Shown here piece after piece: positions 10,525 to 19,195 of a stretch of DNA of 64,000 nucleotides; within the stretch, counting starts at the first letter, position 1; every line of letters begins with the position of its first letter. The translations under genes were made by a program, and so were the position numbers. Origin of the DNA: Muscardinus avellanarius (lineage: Eukaryota; Chordata; Mammalia; Rodentia; Gliridae); contig OY726571.1 in the NCBI GenBank assembly GCA_963383645.1, forward strand, positions 23,343,785 through 23,407,784, given 5' to 3'. Below the pieces are notes generated by a model. The model was not told where the DNA came from, ran no database searches, and was given only the letters and a program-made list of their open reading frames with translations.

Positions 10525-10540
10525 AAAAATACAAATTTTG
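10525..10540. repeat. Left target-site duplication of composite element
   Basis: AAAAATACAAATTTTG, identical to 15451-15466. It is preceded by TTTT, so the cut site is TTTT/AA, the L1 endonuclease consensus. Confidence 0.95.
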
Positions 10541-11063
10541 AGATCCCTGGAGAAACCAGGCCCAGTAAGACGCTGGGTTCTGGGCGGGGGTCGCGGGCGG
10601 GGCACGCCTAATGGGGCCCGGGTCGCGGGACTCTGGGCCCCTGCCGAACTGCGCGTAGCACGCCAGACCCCTGGAGAAACCGGACCCAGTAAGACGCTGG
10701 GTTCTGGGCGGGGGTCGCGGGCTGGGCACGCCAGATGGGGCCCGGGTCGCGGGACTCTGGGCCCCTGCCGAACTGCGCGTAGCACGCCAGACCCCTGGAG
10801 AAACCAGACCCAGTAAGACGCTGGGTTCTGGGCGGGGGTCGCGGGCTGGGCACGCCAGATGGGGCCCGGGTCGCGGGACTCTGGGCCCCAGGCCAAACTG
10901 CGAGTAGCACGCCAGACCCCTGGAGAAACAAGGCCCAGTAAGACGCTGGGTTCTGGGCGGGGGTCGAGCACAGGGCACGCCAGCTGGGGCCCGGATCGCG
11001 GGACTCTGGGTCCCGGCCGAACTGCGAGTAGCACGCCAGACCCCTGGAGAAACCGGGCCCAGA
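10541..11063 (+). repeat. 5' tandem array, 124-bp units
   Basis: The block 'ccctggagaaac' starts at 10545, 10669, 10793, 10918 and 11042, giving periods of 124, 124, 125 and 124 bp; the last unit is cut short at about 11063. The units are CpG-rich and highly similar. Each contains a G-run cluster (see separate entry). Position at the 5' end of a retrotransposon resembles the promoter monomers of rodent L1 5' UTRs, so a promoter role is plausible but inferred. Confidence 0.9.
10575..10845 (+). promoter_or_regulatory. Predicted G-quadruplex motifs, one per unit
   Basis: Units 1-3 fit G3+N1-7 x4 on the sense strand: 10575-10602, 10699-10721 and 10823-10845. In each case GGG, a 4-nt loop, GGG, a 1-nt loop, GGGGG, a 4-nt loop, GGG. 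Unit 4 has a longer last loop (9 nt) and no longer fits the strict rule. Confidence 0.6.
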
Positions 11064-11550
11064 ACAGAAAAAGATAAAGAAAAATATCGGAGAGGTGGTA
11101 AGAAAGCCGTTATGGATGCCAGGACACTGGAGATGCAGACAAAACTTATCTAAATGCACTGGAACTTATGGAAAAATTCGCCGTGAAAGAGGACTGCTAT
11201 TTCTCTATATTGTTAAGAATCTCAGACATCACATATAAGGAGAGAGTTTAGCGGAGACCAAGGAGAAATGCGGTGTTGAAAGAATTCTTCGCGATGGTGG
11301 TAGAGACTTGTATTCAGGAGAAGCAGAAACCGGATCTTACCAACTTTATTTTTTTGGAGAAATTACACCAAATGTCGAATGCTACCATCATGCATGCTTA
11401 GGAACACTGGACAACATTCAGAGTGGAAAAAGAGCCTGGGAAGGATTTGAAACGGTGGAGGCAGTGGCAATGCCAGTGGCCAATATTCGGGGGAGGCAGA
11501 GATCTGATACATTACAACTGGAACCTTTGAAATACTAACCACAGAGACAG
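11064..11550 (+). other. Unique linker with a quasi-open reading frame
   Basis: Non-repetitive, normal GC content, between the two arrays. One plus frame from about 11131 to 11529 (about 133 codons) holds only two in-frame stops, both TAG (11248-11250 and about 11396-11398), then ends in TGA. The conceptual product is not low-complexity and has mixed charged and hydrophobic residues, like a piece of an ordinary protein. I do not recognise the family. A separate frame gives a 76-codon ATG-started frame at 11308-11538. It could be a captured exon, an ERV or L1 fragment, or chance. Confidence 0.5.
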
Positions 11551-14500
11551 TGATCGGAACCTGCTGAGGGGTTAGGCGGGCGCCGGGGCCAGTGGCCGAC
11601 ATCGGAGCTTGCTGTGAGGCAGGGCCACTACTGAGGCCTCCGTGGCCGGGATTGGAACCTGCAGAGGGGTTAGACCGATGCTGGGACCAGCGAGGCCGGC
11701 ATTGGAGCCTGCCATGATGCAAGGCTTGTGCTAGGGCCTCCGAGGTCGGGTCCGGAACTTGCTGAGGGGTTAGGCCGGTGCTGGGGTCAGCGAGGCCGGC
11801 ATCGGAGCCTGCTGTGAGGCAAGGCCAGTGTTGGGGCCCCCGAGGACGGGACCGGAGTCTGCTGAGGGGTTAGGCCGGTGCTGGGGCCAGCGAGGCTGGC
11901 ATCAGAGCCTGCCATGAGGCAAGGCCGGTACTTGGGCCTCCGAGGCCAGGATAAGAGCCTGCCGAGGGGTTAGGCCGGTGCTGGGGCCTCCGAGGCCAGG
12001 ATAAGAGCCTGCTGAGGGGTTAGGCCGGTGCTGGGGCCAGCGAGGCCGGCATCGAAGCCTGCCTTGAGGCAAGGCCGGTACTGGGGCCTCCGAGGCCAGG
12101 ACAAGAGCCTGCCGAGGGGTTAGGCCGGTGCTGGGGCCAGCGAGGCCGGCATCGGAGCCTGCCTTGAGGCATGACCAGTGCTGGGGCCTCCGAGGCCGGG
12201 ATCGGAGCCTGCCGAGGGGTTAGGCCGCTGCTGGGGCCAGCGAGGCCGGCATCGGAGCCTGCCTTGAGGCAAGGCCGGTACTGGGGCCTCTGAGGCCGGG
12301 ATCGGAGCCTGCGGAGGGGTTAGGCCGGTGCTGGGGCCAGCGAGGCCGGCATCGGAGCCTGCCTTGAGGCAAGGCCGGTACTGGGGCCTCGAGGCCAGGA
12401 TAAGAGCCTGCCGAGGGGTTAGGCCGGTGCTGGGGCCAGCGAGGCCGGCATCGGAGCCTGCCGTGAGGCAAGGCCGGTACTGGGGCCTCCGAGGCTAGGA
12501 TAAGAGCTTGCCGAGGGGTTAGGGCCGGTGCTGGGGCCAACGAGGCCGGCAGCGGAGCCTGCCGTGAAGTATGACCAGTGCTGGGGCCTCCGAGGCCGGG
12601 ATCGGAGCATGCCGAGGGGTTAGGCCGGTGCTGGGGCCAGCGAGGCCGGCATCGGAGCCTGCCGTGAGGCAAGGCCGGTACTTGGGCCTCCGCGGCCAGG
12701 ATAAGAGCCTGCCGAGGGGTTAGGCCGGTGCTGGGGCCAGCGAGGCTGGCATCAGAGCCTGCCATGAGGCAAGGCCGGTACTTGGGCCTTCGAGGCCAGG
12801 ATAAGAGCCTGCCGAGGGGTTAGGCCGGTGCTGGGGCCAGCGAGGCTGGCATCAGAGCCTGCCTTGAGGCATGACCAGTGCTGGGGCCTCCGAGGCCGGG
12901 ATCGGAGCCTGCCGAGGGGTTAGGCCGGTGCTGGGGCCAGCGAGGCCGGCATCGGAGCCTGCCTTGAGGCAAGGCCGGTACTGGGGCCTCTAAGGCCGGA
13001 ATCGGAGCCTGCCGAGGGGTTAGGCCGCTGCTGGGGCCAGTGAGGCCGGCATCGGAGCCTGCCGTGAGGCAAGGCCGGTACTGGGGCCTCCGAGGCCAGG
13101 ATAAGAGCCTGCTGAGGGGTTAGGCCGGTGCTGGGGCCAGCGAGGCCGGCATCGGAGCCTGCCTTGAGGCAAGGCCGGTACTGGGGCCTCGAGGCCAGGA
13201 TAAGAGCCTGCCGAGGGGTTAGGCCGGTGCTGGGGCCAGCGAGGCCGGCATCGGAGCCTGCCGTGAGGCAAGGCCGGTACTGGGGCCTCCGAGGCCAGGA
13301 TAAGAGCTTGCCGAGGGGTTAGGCCGGTGCTGGGGCCAACGAGGCCGGCAGCGGAGCCTGCCATGAGGCATGACCAGTGCTGGGGCCTCCGAGGCCGGGA
13401 TTGGAGCATGCCGAGGGATTAGGCCGGTGCTGGGGCCAGCGAGGCCAGCATCGGAGCCTGCCGTGAGGCAAGGCCGGTACTGGGGCCTCCGAGGCCAGGA
13501 TAAGAGCCTGCCAAGGGGCTAGGCCGGTGCTGGGGCCAGCGAAGCCAGCATCGGAGCCTGCCTTGAGGCATGACCAGTGCTGGGGCCTCCGAGGCCGGGA
13601 TCGGAGCCCGCCGAGGGGTTAGGCCGCTGCTGGGGCCAGCGAGGCCGGCATCGGAGCCTGCCATGAGGCAAGGCCAGTACTGGGGCCTCCGAGGCCAGGA
13701 TAAGAGCCTGCTGAGGGGTTAGGCCGGTGCTGGGGCCAACGAGGCCGGCAGCGGAGCCTGCCGTGAGGCATGACCAGTGCTGGGGCCTCCGAGGCCGGGA
13801 TCGGAGCCTGCCGAGGGGTTAGGCCGCTGCTGGGGCCAGCGAGGCCGGCATCGGAGCCTGCCTTGAGGCAAGGCCGGTACTGGGGCCTCTGAGGCCGGGA
13901 TCGGAGCCTGCGGAGGGGTTAGGCCGCTGCTGGGGCCAGCGAGGCCGGCATCGGAGCCTGCCTTGAGGCAAGGCCGGTACTGGTGCCTCGAGGCCAGGAT
14001 AAGAGCCTGCTGAGGGGTTAGGCCGGTGCTGGGGCCAGCGAGGCCGGCATCGGAGCCTGCCATGAGGCAAGGCCGGTACTGGGGCCTCCGAGGCCAGGAT
14101 AAGAGCTTGCCGAGAGGTTAGGCCGGTGCTGGGGCCAACGAGGCAGGCAGCGGAGCCTGCCGTGAGGCATGACCAGTCCTGGGGCCTCCGAGGCTGGGAT
14201 CGGAGCATGCCGAGGGGTTAGGCCGGTGCTGGGGCCAGCGAGGCCGGCATCGGAGCCTGCCGTGAGGCAAGACCGGTACTGGGGCCTCCGAGGCCAGGAC
14301 AAGAGCCTGCCAAGGGGCTAGGCCGGTGCTGGGGCCAGCGAGGCCGGCATCGGAGCCTGCCTTGAGGCATGACCAGTGCTGGGGCCTCCGAGACCGGGAT
14401 CGGAGCCTGCCGAGGGGTTAGGCCGCTGCTGGGGCCAGCGAGGCCGGCATCGGAGCCTGCCTTGAGGCAAGGCCGGTACTGGGGCCTCTGAGGCCGGAAT

Positions 14501-15058
14501 CGGAGCCTGCCGAGGGGTTAGGCCGGTGCTGGGGCCAGCGAGGCCGGCATCGGAGCCTGCCTTGAGGCAAGGCCGGTACTGGGGCCTCTGAGGCCGGAAT
14601 CGGAGCCTGCCGAGGGGTTAAGCCGGTGCTGGGGCCAGCGAGGCCGGCATCGGAGCCTGCCGTGAGGCAAGGCCGGTACTGGGCCCTCTGAGGCCAGGAT
14701 AAGAGCCTGTCAAGGGGTTAGGCCGGTGCTGGGGCCAGTGAGGCCGGCATCGGAGCCTGCCGTGAGGCATTACCAGTGTTGGGGCCTCCGAGGCCGGGAT
14801 TGGAATCCTGCCAAGGGGTTAGACCGGTGCAGGGGCCAATGGCCAGCATTGGAGCCTGGCGTGAGGCAAGTTCACTCCTGCGGCCTCCAAGGTCGGGACC
14901 AAAGCCAGCTTAGGGGTTTGACCGGTTCAGGGGCCAGCGAGACCAGAACTGGGTTCTCCCATGAGGCAAGGCCGCTGCGTGAGCCAGCGAGGTCTGGATC
15001 AGTCCACTGAGTAGCCAGGCCACTACTGGGACCATCAAGAGTGGGATTGGTACTTGCA
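11551..15058 (+). repeat. GC-rich VNTR, 50/100-bp units with about 800-bp higher order
   Basis: About 35 copies of a 100-bp unit. Each consists of two diverged 50-bp halves, one starting 'gccgaggggttaggccggtg' and the other 'gccgtgaggcaaggccggta'. Example spacing: 'gccgaggggt' at 12111 and 12211. Marker variants recur about 800 bp apart: a one-base-deleted 'cctcgaggccagga' at 12381, 13181 and 13980; a 'gagcatgcc' variant near 12606, 13405 and 14204. The outer units (11551-11750 and 14780-15058) are more diverged than the core, as expected from unequal exchange. Antisense proline/arginine-rich open frames across it are by-products of the repeat. Confidence 0.95.
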
Positions 15059-15237
15059 ACGCAGCATGCACAGAGAAATATCGCAGAAAATATAAATCAG
15101 ACGCTTCTCTTAATCAGCAATAACTAGGAGGAAAAGGGCAACAGGAAGAGGTTGAGCTATAGAAAGGGCCCTATAGTGAAGCAACTAATGTGATCAATCA
15201 GAGGGTATGTAATACTGGAGGACGGAGCCTCTTTAAA
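15059..15237 (+). other. Unique stretch between VNTR and tail
   Basis: Ordinary-composition sequence without repeats, linking the VNTR to the L1-like tail. No coding potential seen; origin not recognised. Confidence 0.5.
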
Positions 15238-15431
15238 ATGCAGGAGGTACATAAACAAATGTATCAAAGTAAATCACCAAAGAAGTGTGGGATGGAGGGA
15301 GGGGGAGGGAATGGGACGGGGGCTGGAGGAGGGCTAATTGGATGATGTGTGCTTGTATATCCTCTCAAGTCTTGTACTCCAATGTGATTGATATATGACT
15401 ACAATGCACCAATTTAAAAAATAAATTAATT

Positions 15432-15450
<19 letters not shown>
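15238..15450 (+). mobile_element. L1-type 3' UTR tail, AATAAA and poly(A) of composite
   Basis: Blocks 'ggctaattggatgatgtgtg' and 'atgactacaatgcaccaat' match the L1 3' ends at 15735-16020 and 54370-54490. AATAAA at 15420-15425; poly(A) from 15432. In known systems a shared 3' end with the partner LINE supports recognition by its machinery; here that is inference. Confidence 0.85.
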
Positions 15451-15462
<12 letters not shown>

Positions 15463-15466
15463 TTTG
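15451..15466. repeat. Right target-site duplication of composite element
   Basis: Identical to 10525-10540; the leading A's merge with the poly(A). Confidence 0.95.
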
Positions 15467-15734
15467 TATGTCAGCCTCCTGCTAAAATTCTTTAAATAGT
15501 TTCTAGTTTTTCTCAGGAATGTGTTCAAGTTTCTTAATGTAGTTTACCATACCCCTCTAATTTTTCTATGCCTATCTTTTTTCAGCCTGCCTCACAGGGT
15601 GACATTTTAGACACATTTTTCTCTATCTTATGTACTCTCCTATTTTCTCTTTTGAATCCTGGGCATGAGACAACTTCAATTCATCCCTCAGATTTAGAGC
15701 TGCCAAATAAAATAGAAGAATCTATTTAAACTTG
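15467..15734. other. Unassigned sequence
   Basis: Continuation of the pre-insertion sequence of the composite; no gene or clear repeat seen. Confidence 0.45.
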
Positions 15735-16030
15735 AATTCAATGCTATGGAGCAATGGGTAACAGGAGATGAAGAAGGAAATCCTGAAGAGAAGCAAATAA
15801 GGCGAGAGGATGGGAGGGGGAAAGAGGGAAACTCTATAAAGCACATGATGTACTTAAACAAACATATCAAACTCAGTCACTAAGCCAAGCATGGGAAGGG
15901 GGGATGGGGAGGGAATGGGGTGGGGATTGGGCAAGGGCTAATTGGATGATGTGTGCACTTATGTCTATACAAGTCTTTTACCCCATTAAGATATATGACT
16001 ACAATGCACCAATAAAAACAAGTATAAAAT
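15735..16030 (+). mobile_element. L1 3' end, 5'-truncated
   Basis: Shares the 'ggctaattggatgatgtgtg' and 'atgactacaatgcaccaata' blocks with other copies; ends in AATAAAAAC without a long poly(A). It lies about 270 bp downstream of the composite element in the same orientation. Confidence 0.8.
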
Positions 16031-16920
16031 ATAAAAGAAATTTGAATTCAAGTAAGTAACAAATTTCAGTATGACTATGATGGGACATATTTATTTGTTC
16101 TTTTGTATAAAGTTTATAAGAAAAGTCTATATTTCCTACTCAGATTATAATTAAGCCTCCTCTTAGAATGCAGTTAAAGTGTTATTTTAACTTTCCATAC
16201 TTTATGAAACTTACCAGGATACTAAAGTGGTTACTTACCTGTGTCTTCTACTAGACATTTTTTTTTGACAAAGGCTCTGTATTTATCACTATATTATCTG
16301 CAGTAATCAAATATGTTTGATAAAATCTACAAACATATTTGTAGATTTTACTAGATTATTTAATATTTGTAGATTGCTGGAGAGAGCTTAGTTCCTGGAA
16401 GATAAAAACAATTGAATAGTAGCTTACTGGGGAAATGAATAGAGGATGGTGAGATGAATAAATAAATATGTTAGTACTCCTATCAAAGACATCTTCATTA
16501 AAAACTTTACATATGTTTTTTTTATATTTGGAAATTATTTGTGAGTTTTGCTAATACCTTTTACATGTGTCCTTTATGGCTTATAAAATATGTCCCATGC
16601 ATAACTCTTACAACTACTTTCTTGTCTCTATTCTTTCCTACTTAGTTAAGAACATAACAGAATTTGCAGCTTTGTCACTTCATTGTACTTTATGCCTTTT
16701 ATGTTGACTTGTTAATCTCAGATAGATACTAAACAATGATTGGTGGGAAGTTTTTAGCTGAATGTAAAAATGATGTGCATTCTTATGAATAATGTGCCTT
16801 TTAGTCATATTGATAGAGTGGTACCTAACAGAGCAATTCTTGAGTAATTTGTTCAAATTTGGATACTCAGTTTTAAGAAGAATACAAACTGAAGATTATC
16901 CATACGAAAGTGCCCAAGAT
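16031..16920. other. Unassigned AT-rich sequence with one hairpin
   Basis: No gene seen. A 13-bp-arm inverted repeat lies at 16321-16350. Confidence 0.45.
16321..16350. repeat. Short perfect inverted repeat (hairpin)
   Basis: Arms TAAAATCTACAAA and TTTGTAGATTTTA (13 bp) around a 4-nt loop. AT-rich; no known function. The block 'aaacatatttgtagattt' recurs at 17797-17814. Confidence 0.7.
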
Positions 16921-17275
16921 AATAACAATAGCTACTATGGGCCAAGTAGTGTGCTGTGATTTAAATGTATATTCTCAACTAAATTTTATAACTTTATTAT
17001 GAAACAGGCACTGATTTCTTTCCTTTATGTTATGGTACTGGGGTTGGAACCCAGGGGTATTCTACCTCTGAGCTATACCTCTCCACCTATTTTATTATTT
17101 TATTTGGAGACAGGGTCTCATTAAGTTGCTGAGGCTGGCTTTGAACCTACAATTCTCTTGTCTCAGCCTCACAAGTACTGGGATCACAAGCGTGTACCAC
17201 CACACCCAGCTGGCACTGATTTCTTTTTGTATCTATATATTAAAGATGTGAAAATTAAACTCACATATTCCCTAA
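16921..17275 (+). mobile_element. MIR/L2-like ancient repeat split by a SINE
   Basis: Degenerate 'ctactatgggccaagtagtgtgctgtg' type core at 16932-16960 and an 'ttaaagatgtgaaaattaaactcacat' type block at 17240-17266 flank the SINE at 17022-17213. They have the order seen in MIR/L2-type relics. Confidence 0.5.
17022..17213 (-). mobile_element. B1-dID-type composite SINE
   Basis: Reverse orientation: ID half ('gaacccaggggtattctacc'), linker ('ttttattattttattt'), B1 half ending 'accaccacacccagctgg'. The flanking 'ggcactgatttctt' is present on both sides (about 17008-17021 and 17212-17225), a target duplication. Confidence 0.9.
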
Positions 17276-19010
17276 GATTTTTATGTATAAATAATGGAAT
17301 ATATCTCTAAGTTTCCTTCCTAAGTCTTTGCTATTAAAAAAAAATCCCACATTACACATTATGACAAATTGTTGAAGGAAAATGCTTGTGCAGCACCAAG
17401 AGAAAAAAAAAATGATAAACGTGGTTAGTGGTATGGGGGAATCAGACATTTTTGTGTTTCCAAGAGTAGAATTAAGGTCAATGGGGAACAACTAGGAAAG
17501 AATGGGGATTTTCTAATACCTGAAGTTATTAAGTATAAATAATTTATTTAGTACTGGAATAATTATATTTGGAACATAATTGGTTTGAGGCTCATCTATG
17601 AGAAAGTACTTTTCACATTCCCAGAAGATTTAGAAAGTGATACAGTAAAGGTATATTCCAGAGGAGGCTCAACAAGTAGTTTACATTAAAATAACATATT
17701 TTACAGGTTTATAGATAGTTTTAAAAAGGCATTTGGTACTTTAAAGATGTTGAGTTTAATGATTATATCTGTAATGAGTTCCCTGGCTGAAACTTCAAAC
17801 ATATTTGTAGATTTCTATAGAACTGGTAGTATCTGAAAAAATATGACATTTCAAAGCTATAAACATTTTAAATCTCCAATGAAAAGACTTAAATACCCCC
17901 ATTGGACATTTTGTTTCAATGTTTATAGTAACATTTTAAAAGGATCCTTTATCATTGTGAAGTAAGCCTCCCCGCCTATTGTTCTTCAGGGAAATTTTGA
18001 AGCAGCTATTAACTGTAATGCAGAAGTTTTAGGCTGAGAAGAGAAGTGGTATATCTAGAATTCTACATGGTTATGTGTTGTTAAGACAGAACTCAATCTA
18101 CAGGCTTATGAGGGAGAAGAATGTTTCTTTTTCCTATGCAAATTTATATTATATATTGCCCTGAAGAGTTGCTTGCTATGTTTGTTCCTATTTGAAAATT
18201 CACCAAGAGAATATATGAAGTGGTGTTCTTGAAGGCTCTAGGAAGAAACTGTGCTAGATTCATGTAACTTAAATTTAACTTGTTCTGTGCCAGGAGTGGC
18301 TGGAACATTAAAATAAATATTTGTAAACCTAACTTTATAACATGTACAAGTGTCAGGATATTAGGTCCTGATATGATTATGGCTTTGAAGCCACTAGATT
18401 AGAGAAAGCATATGTCTTGATTTCCCTGGATGGCCTGTTAATTTCCACTGCCAGTGATTTCATTATGAGACAAATCTAAGCTGGGACCTCTCTTTGGTCC
18501 CAGTTACTGAGACCTGATTCTAAATCCTAGTTTTATTTAGAGCACTCCCATTGTTAGATTAAGCTGATCCCTTTTATAAAGGATAGAATGGAAACTGAAT
18601 GGGAAAAAGGTGTTCTAAATACCTAAAAATGGATGTATATTTTAAAAGAGGATAAGTTACAGGCTATCAGCTCTGAGAATAGCCATATGTACTGTTAAGT
18701 ACATTATTGTGCTATGGTTCTACCATGGAAGTTAGTTTAAGTTTTAAAAATCTTGTGTACATGTGAGAAGGGCAGGTAATAACAACTCTTTTTTTTGTAA
18801 GCTTCTTCCTCATGACTCTAAGATGATTCACCAGTAAGAGATCATCCTAGGGTTACAGGGTTATCAAAGTCATTGTGCAAGGCAAGAACTCAGAGAATAA
18901 CAGCAAGTATCCAAAGATACAAACTAAGGTAGACAACTCATGAGATGCCACTATGTCTCATGGTGACTTATCAGAAATACTAGGGGACTGGTCTGGCCGT
19001 AAAAGTGGCC
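17276..19010. other. Unassigned sequence
   Basis: About 1.7 kb of AT-rich DNA without a gene or a repeat I can name. Confidence 0.4.
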
Positions 19011-19195
19011 CAACGATGTTTGTGTGCTAGTAATTGAAGTTCTTGGAAAGCTGAGATAGGAGGATTGCAGGTATGAGACCAGCTTCAAAAACTTAGGGAG
19101 ACCCTGTTTCAAGATAATAAACAAATAAAATCAGAATGAAGATATTGCTTGGAGTATAATCCCCTGGATTCAACCCCCAGTACCACACACACAAA
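19011..19195 (+). mobile_element. Old B1-dID-type SINE, diverged
   Basis: Recognisable 'gctgagataggaggattgca' and 'agggagaccctgtttcaaga' blocks, linker, then a decayed ID half ('cccctggattcaacccccag') and a CA tail. More diverged than the copies at 20750 and 21979. Confidence 0.7.

Larger units (their letters stand above)
10541..15450 (+). mobile_element. 4.9-kb SVA-like composite non-autonomous retrotransposon
   Basis: One unit bounded by a perfect 16-bp target-site duplication and ending in an AATAAA (15420-15425) and poly(A) (15432-15450). Internal order: 5' array of four 124-bp GC-rich units plus a partial one (10541-11063); a 480-bp unique linker (11064-11550); a 3.5-kb GC- and CpG-rich VNTR built of 50-bp half-units in 100-bp dimers (11551-15058); a 180-bp unique stretch (15059-15237); an L1 3' UTR-like tail (15238-15431). 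No reverse transcriptase or other enzyme is encoded, so it must be mobilised in trans, and the duplication, cut site and tail point to L1. Architecture parallels primate SVA/LAVA, but the sequence is unrelated as far as I can see. The near-identity of the duplications suggests a fairly young insertion. Confidence 0.9.

Noticed and set aside
10516..11159. Overlapping Pro/Gly-rich open frames on both strands of the 5' array
   Set aside because: They are present in several frames at once, as expected for a GC-rich tandem repeat with few stops. No recognisable domain.
12220..14302. Several long antisense open frames rich in Pro, Arg, Ser and Ala across the VNTR
   Set aside because: The 100-bp unit is not a multiple of three, so frames rotate, and GC-rich repeats lack stops on the minus strand. 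The frames are repeat shadows with no start, context or family.
11551..15058. CRISPR-like array
   Set aside because: Repeats are contiguous without unique spacers, the genome is mammalian, and there are no cas genes.
10541..15450. Centromeric or pericentric satellite block
   Set aside because: The higher-order pattern is satellite-like, but the block is bounded by a target duplication and poly(A) and sits in single-copy-like DNA.
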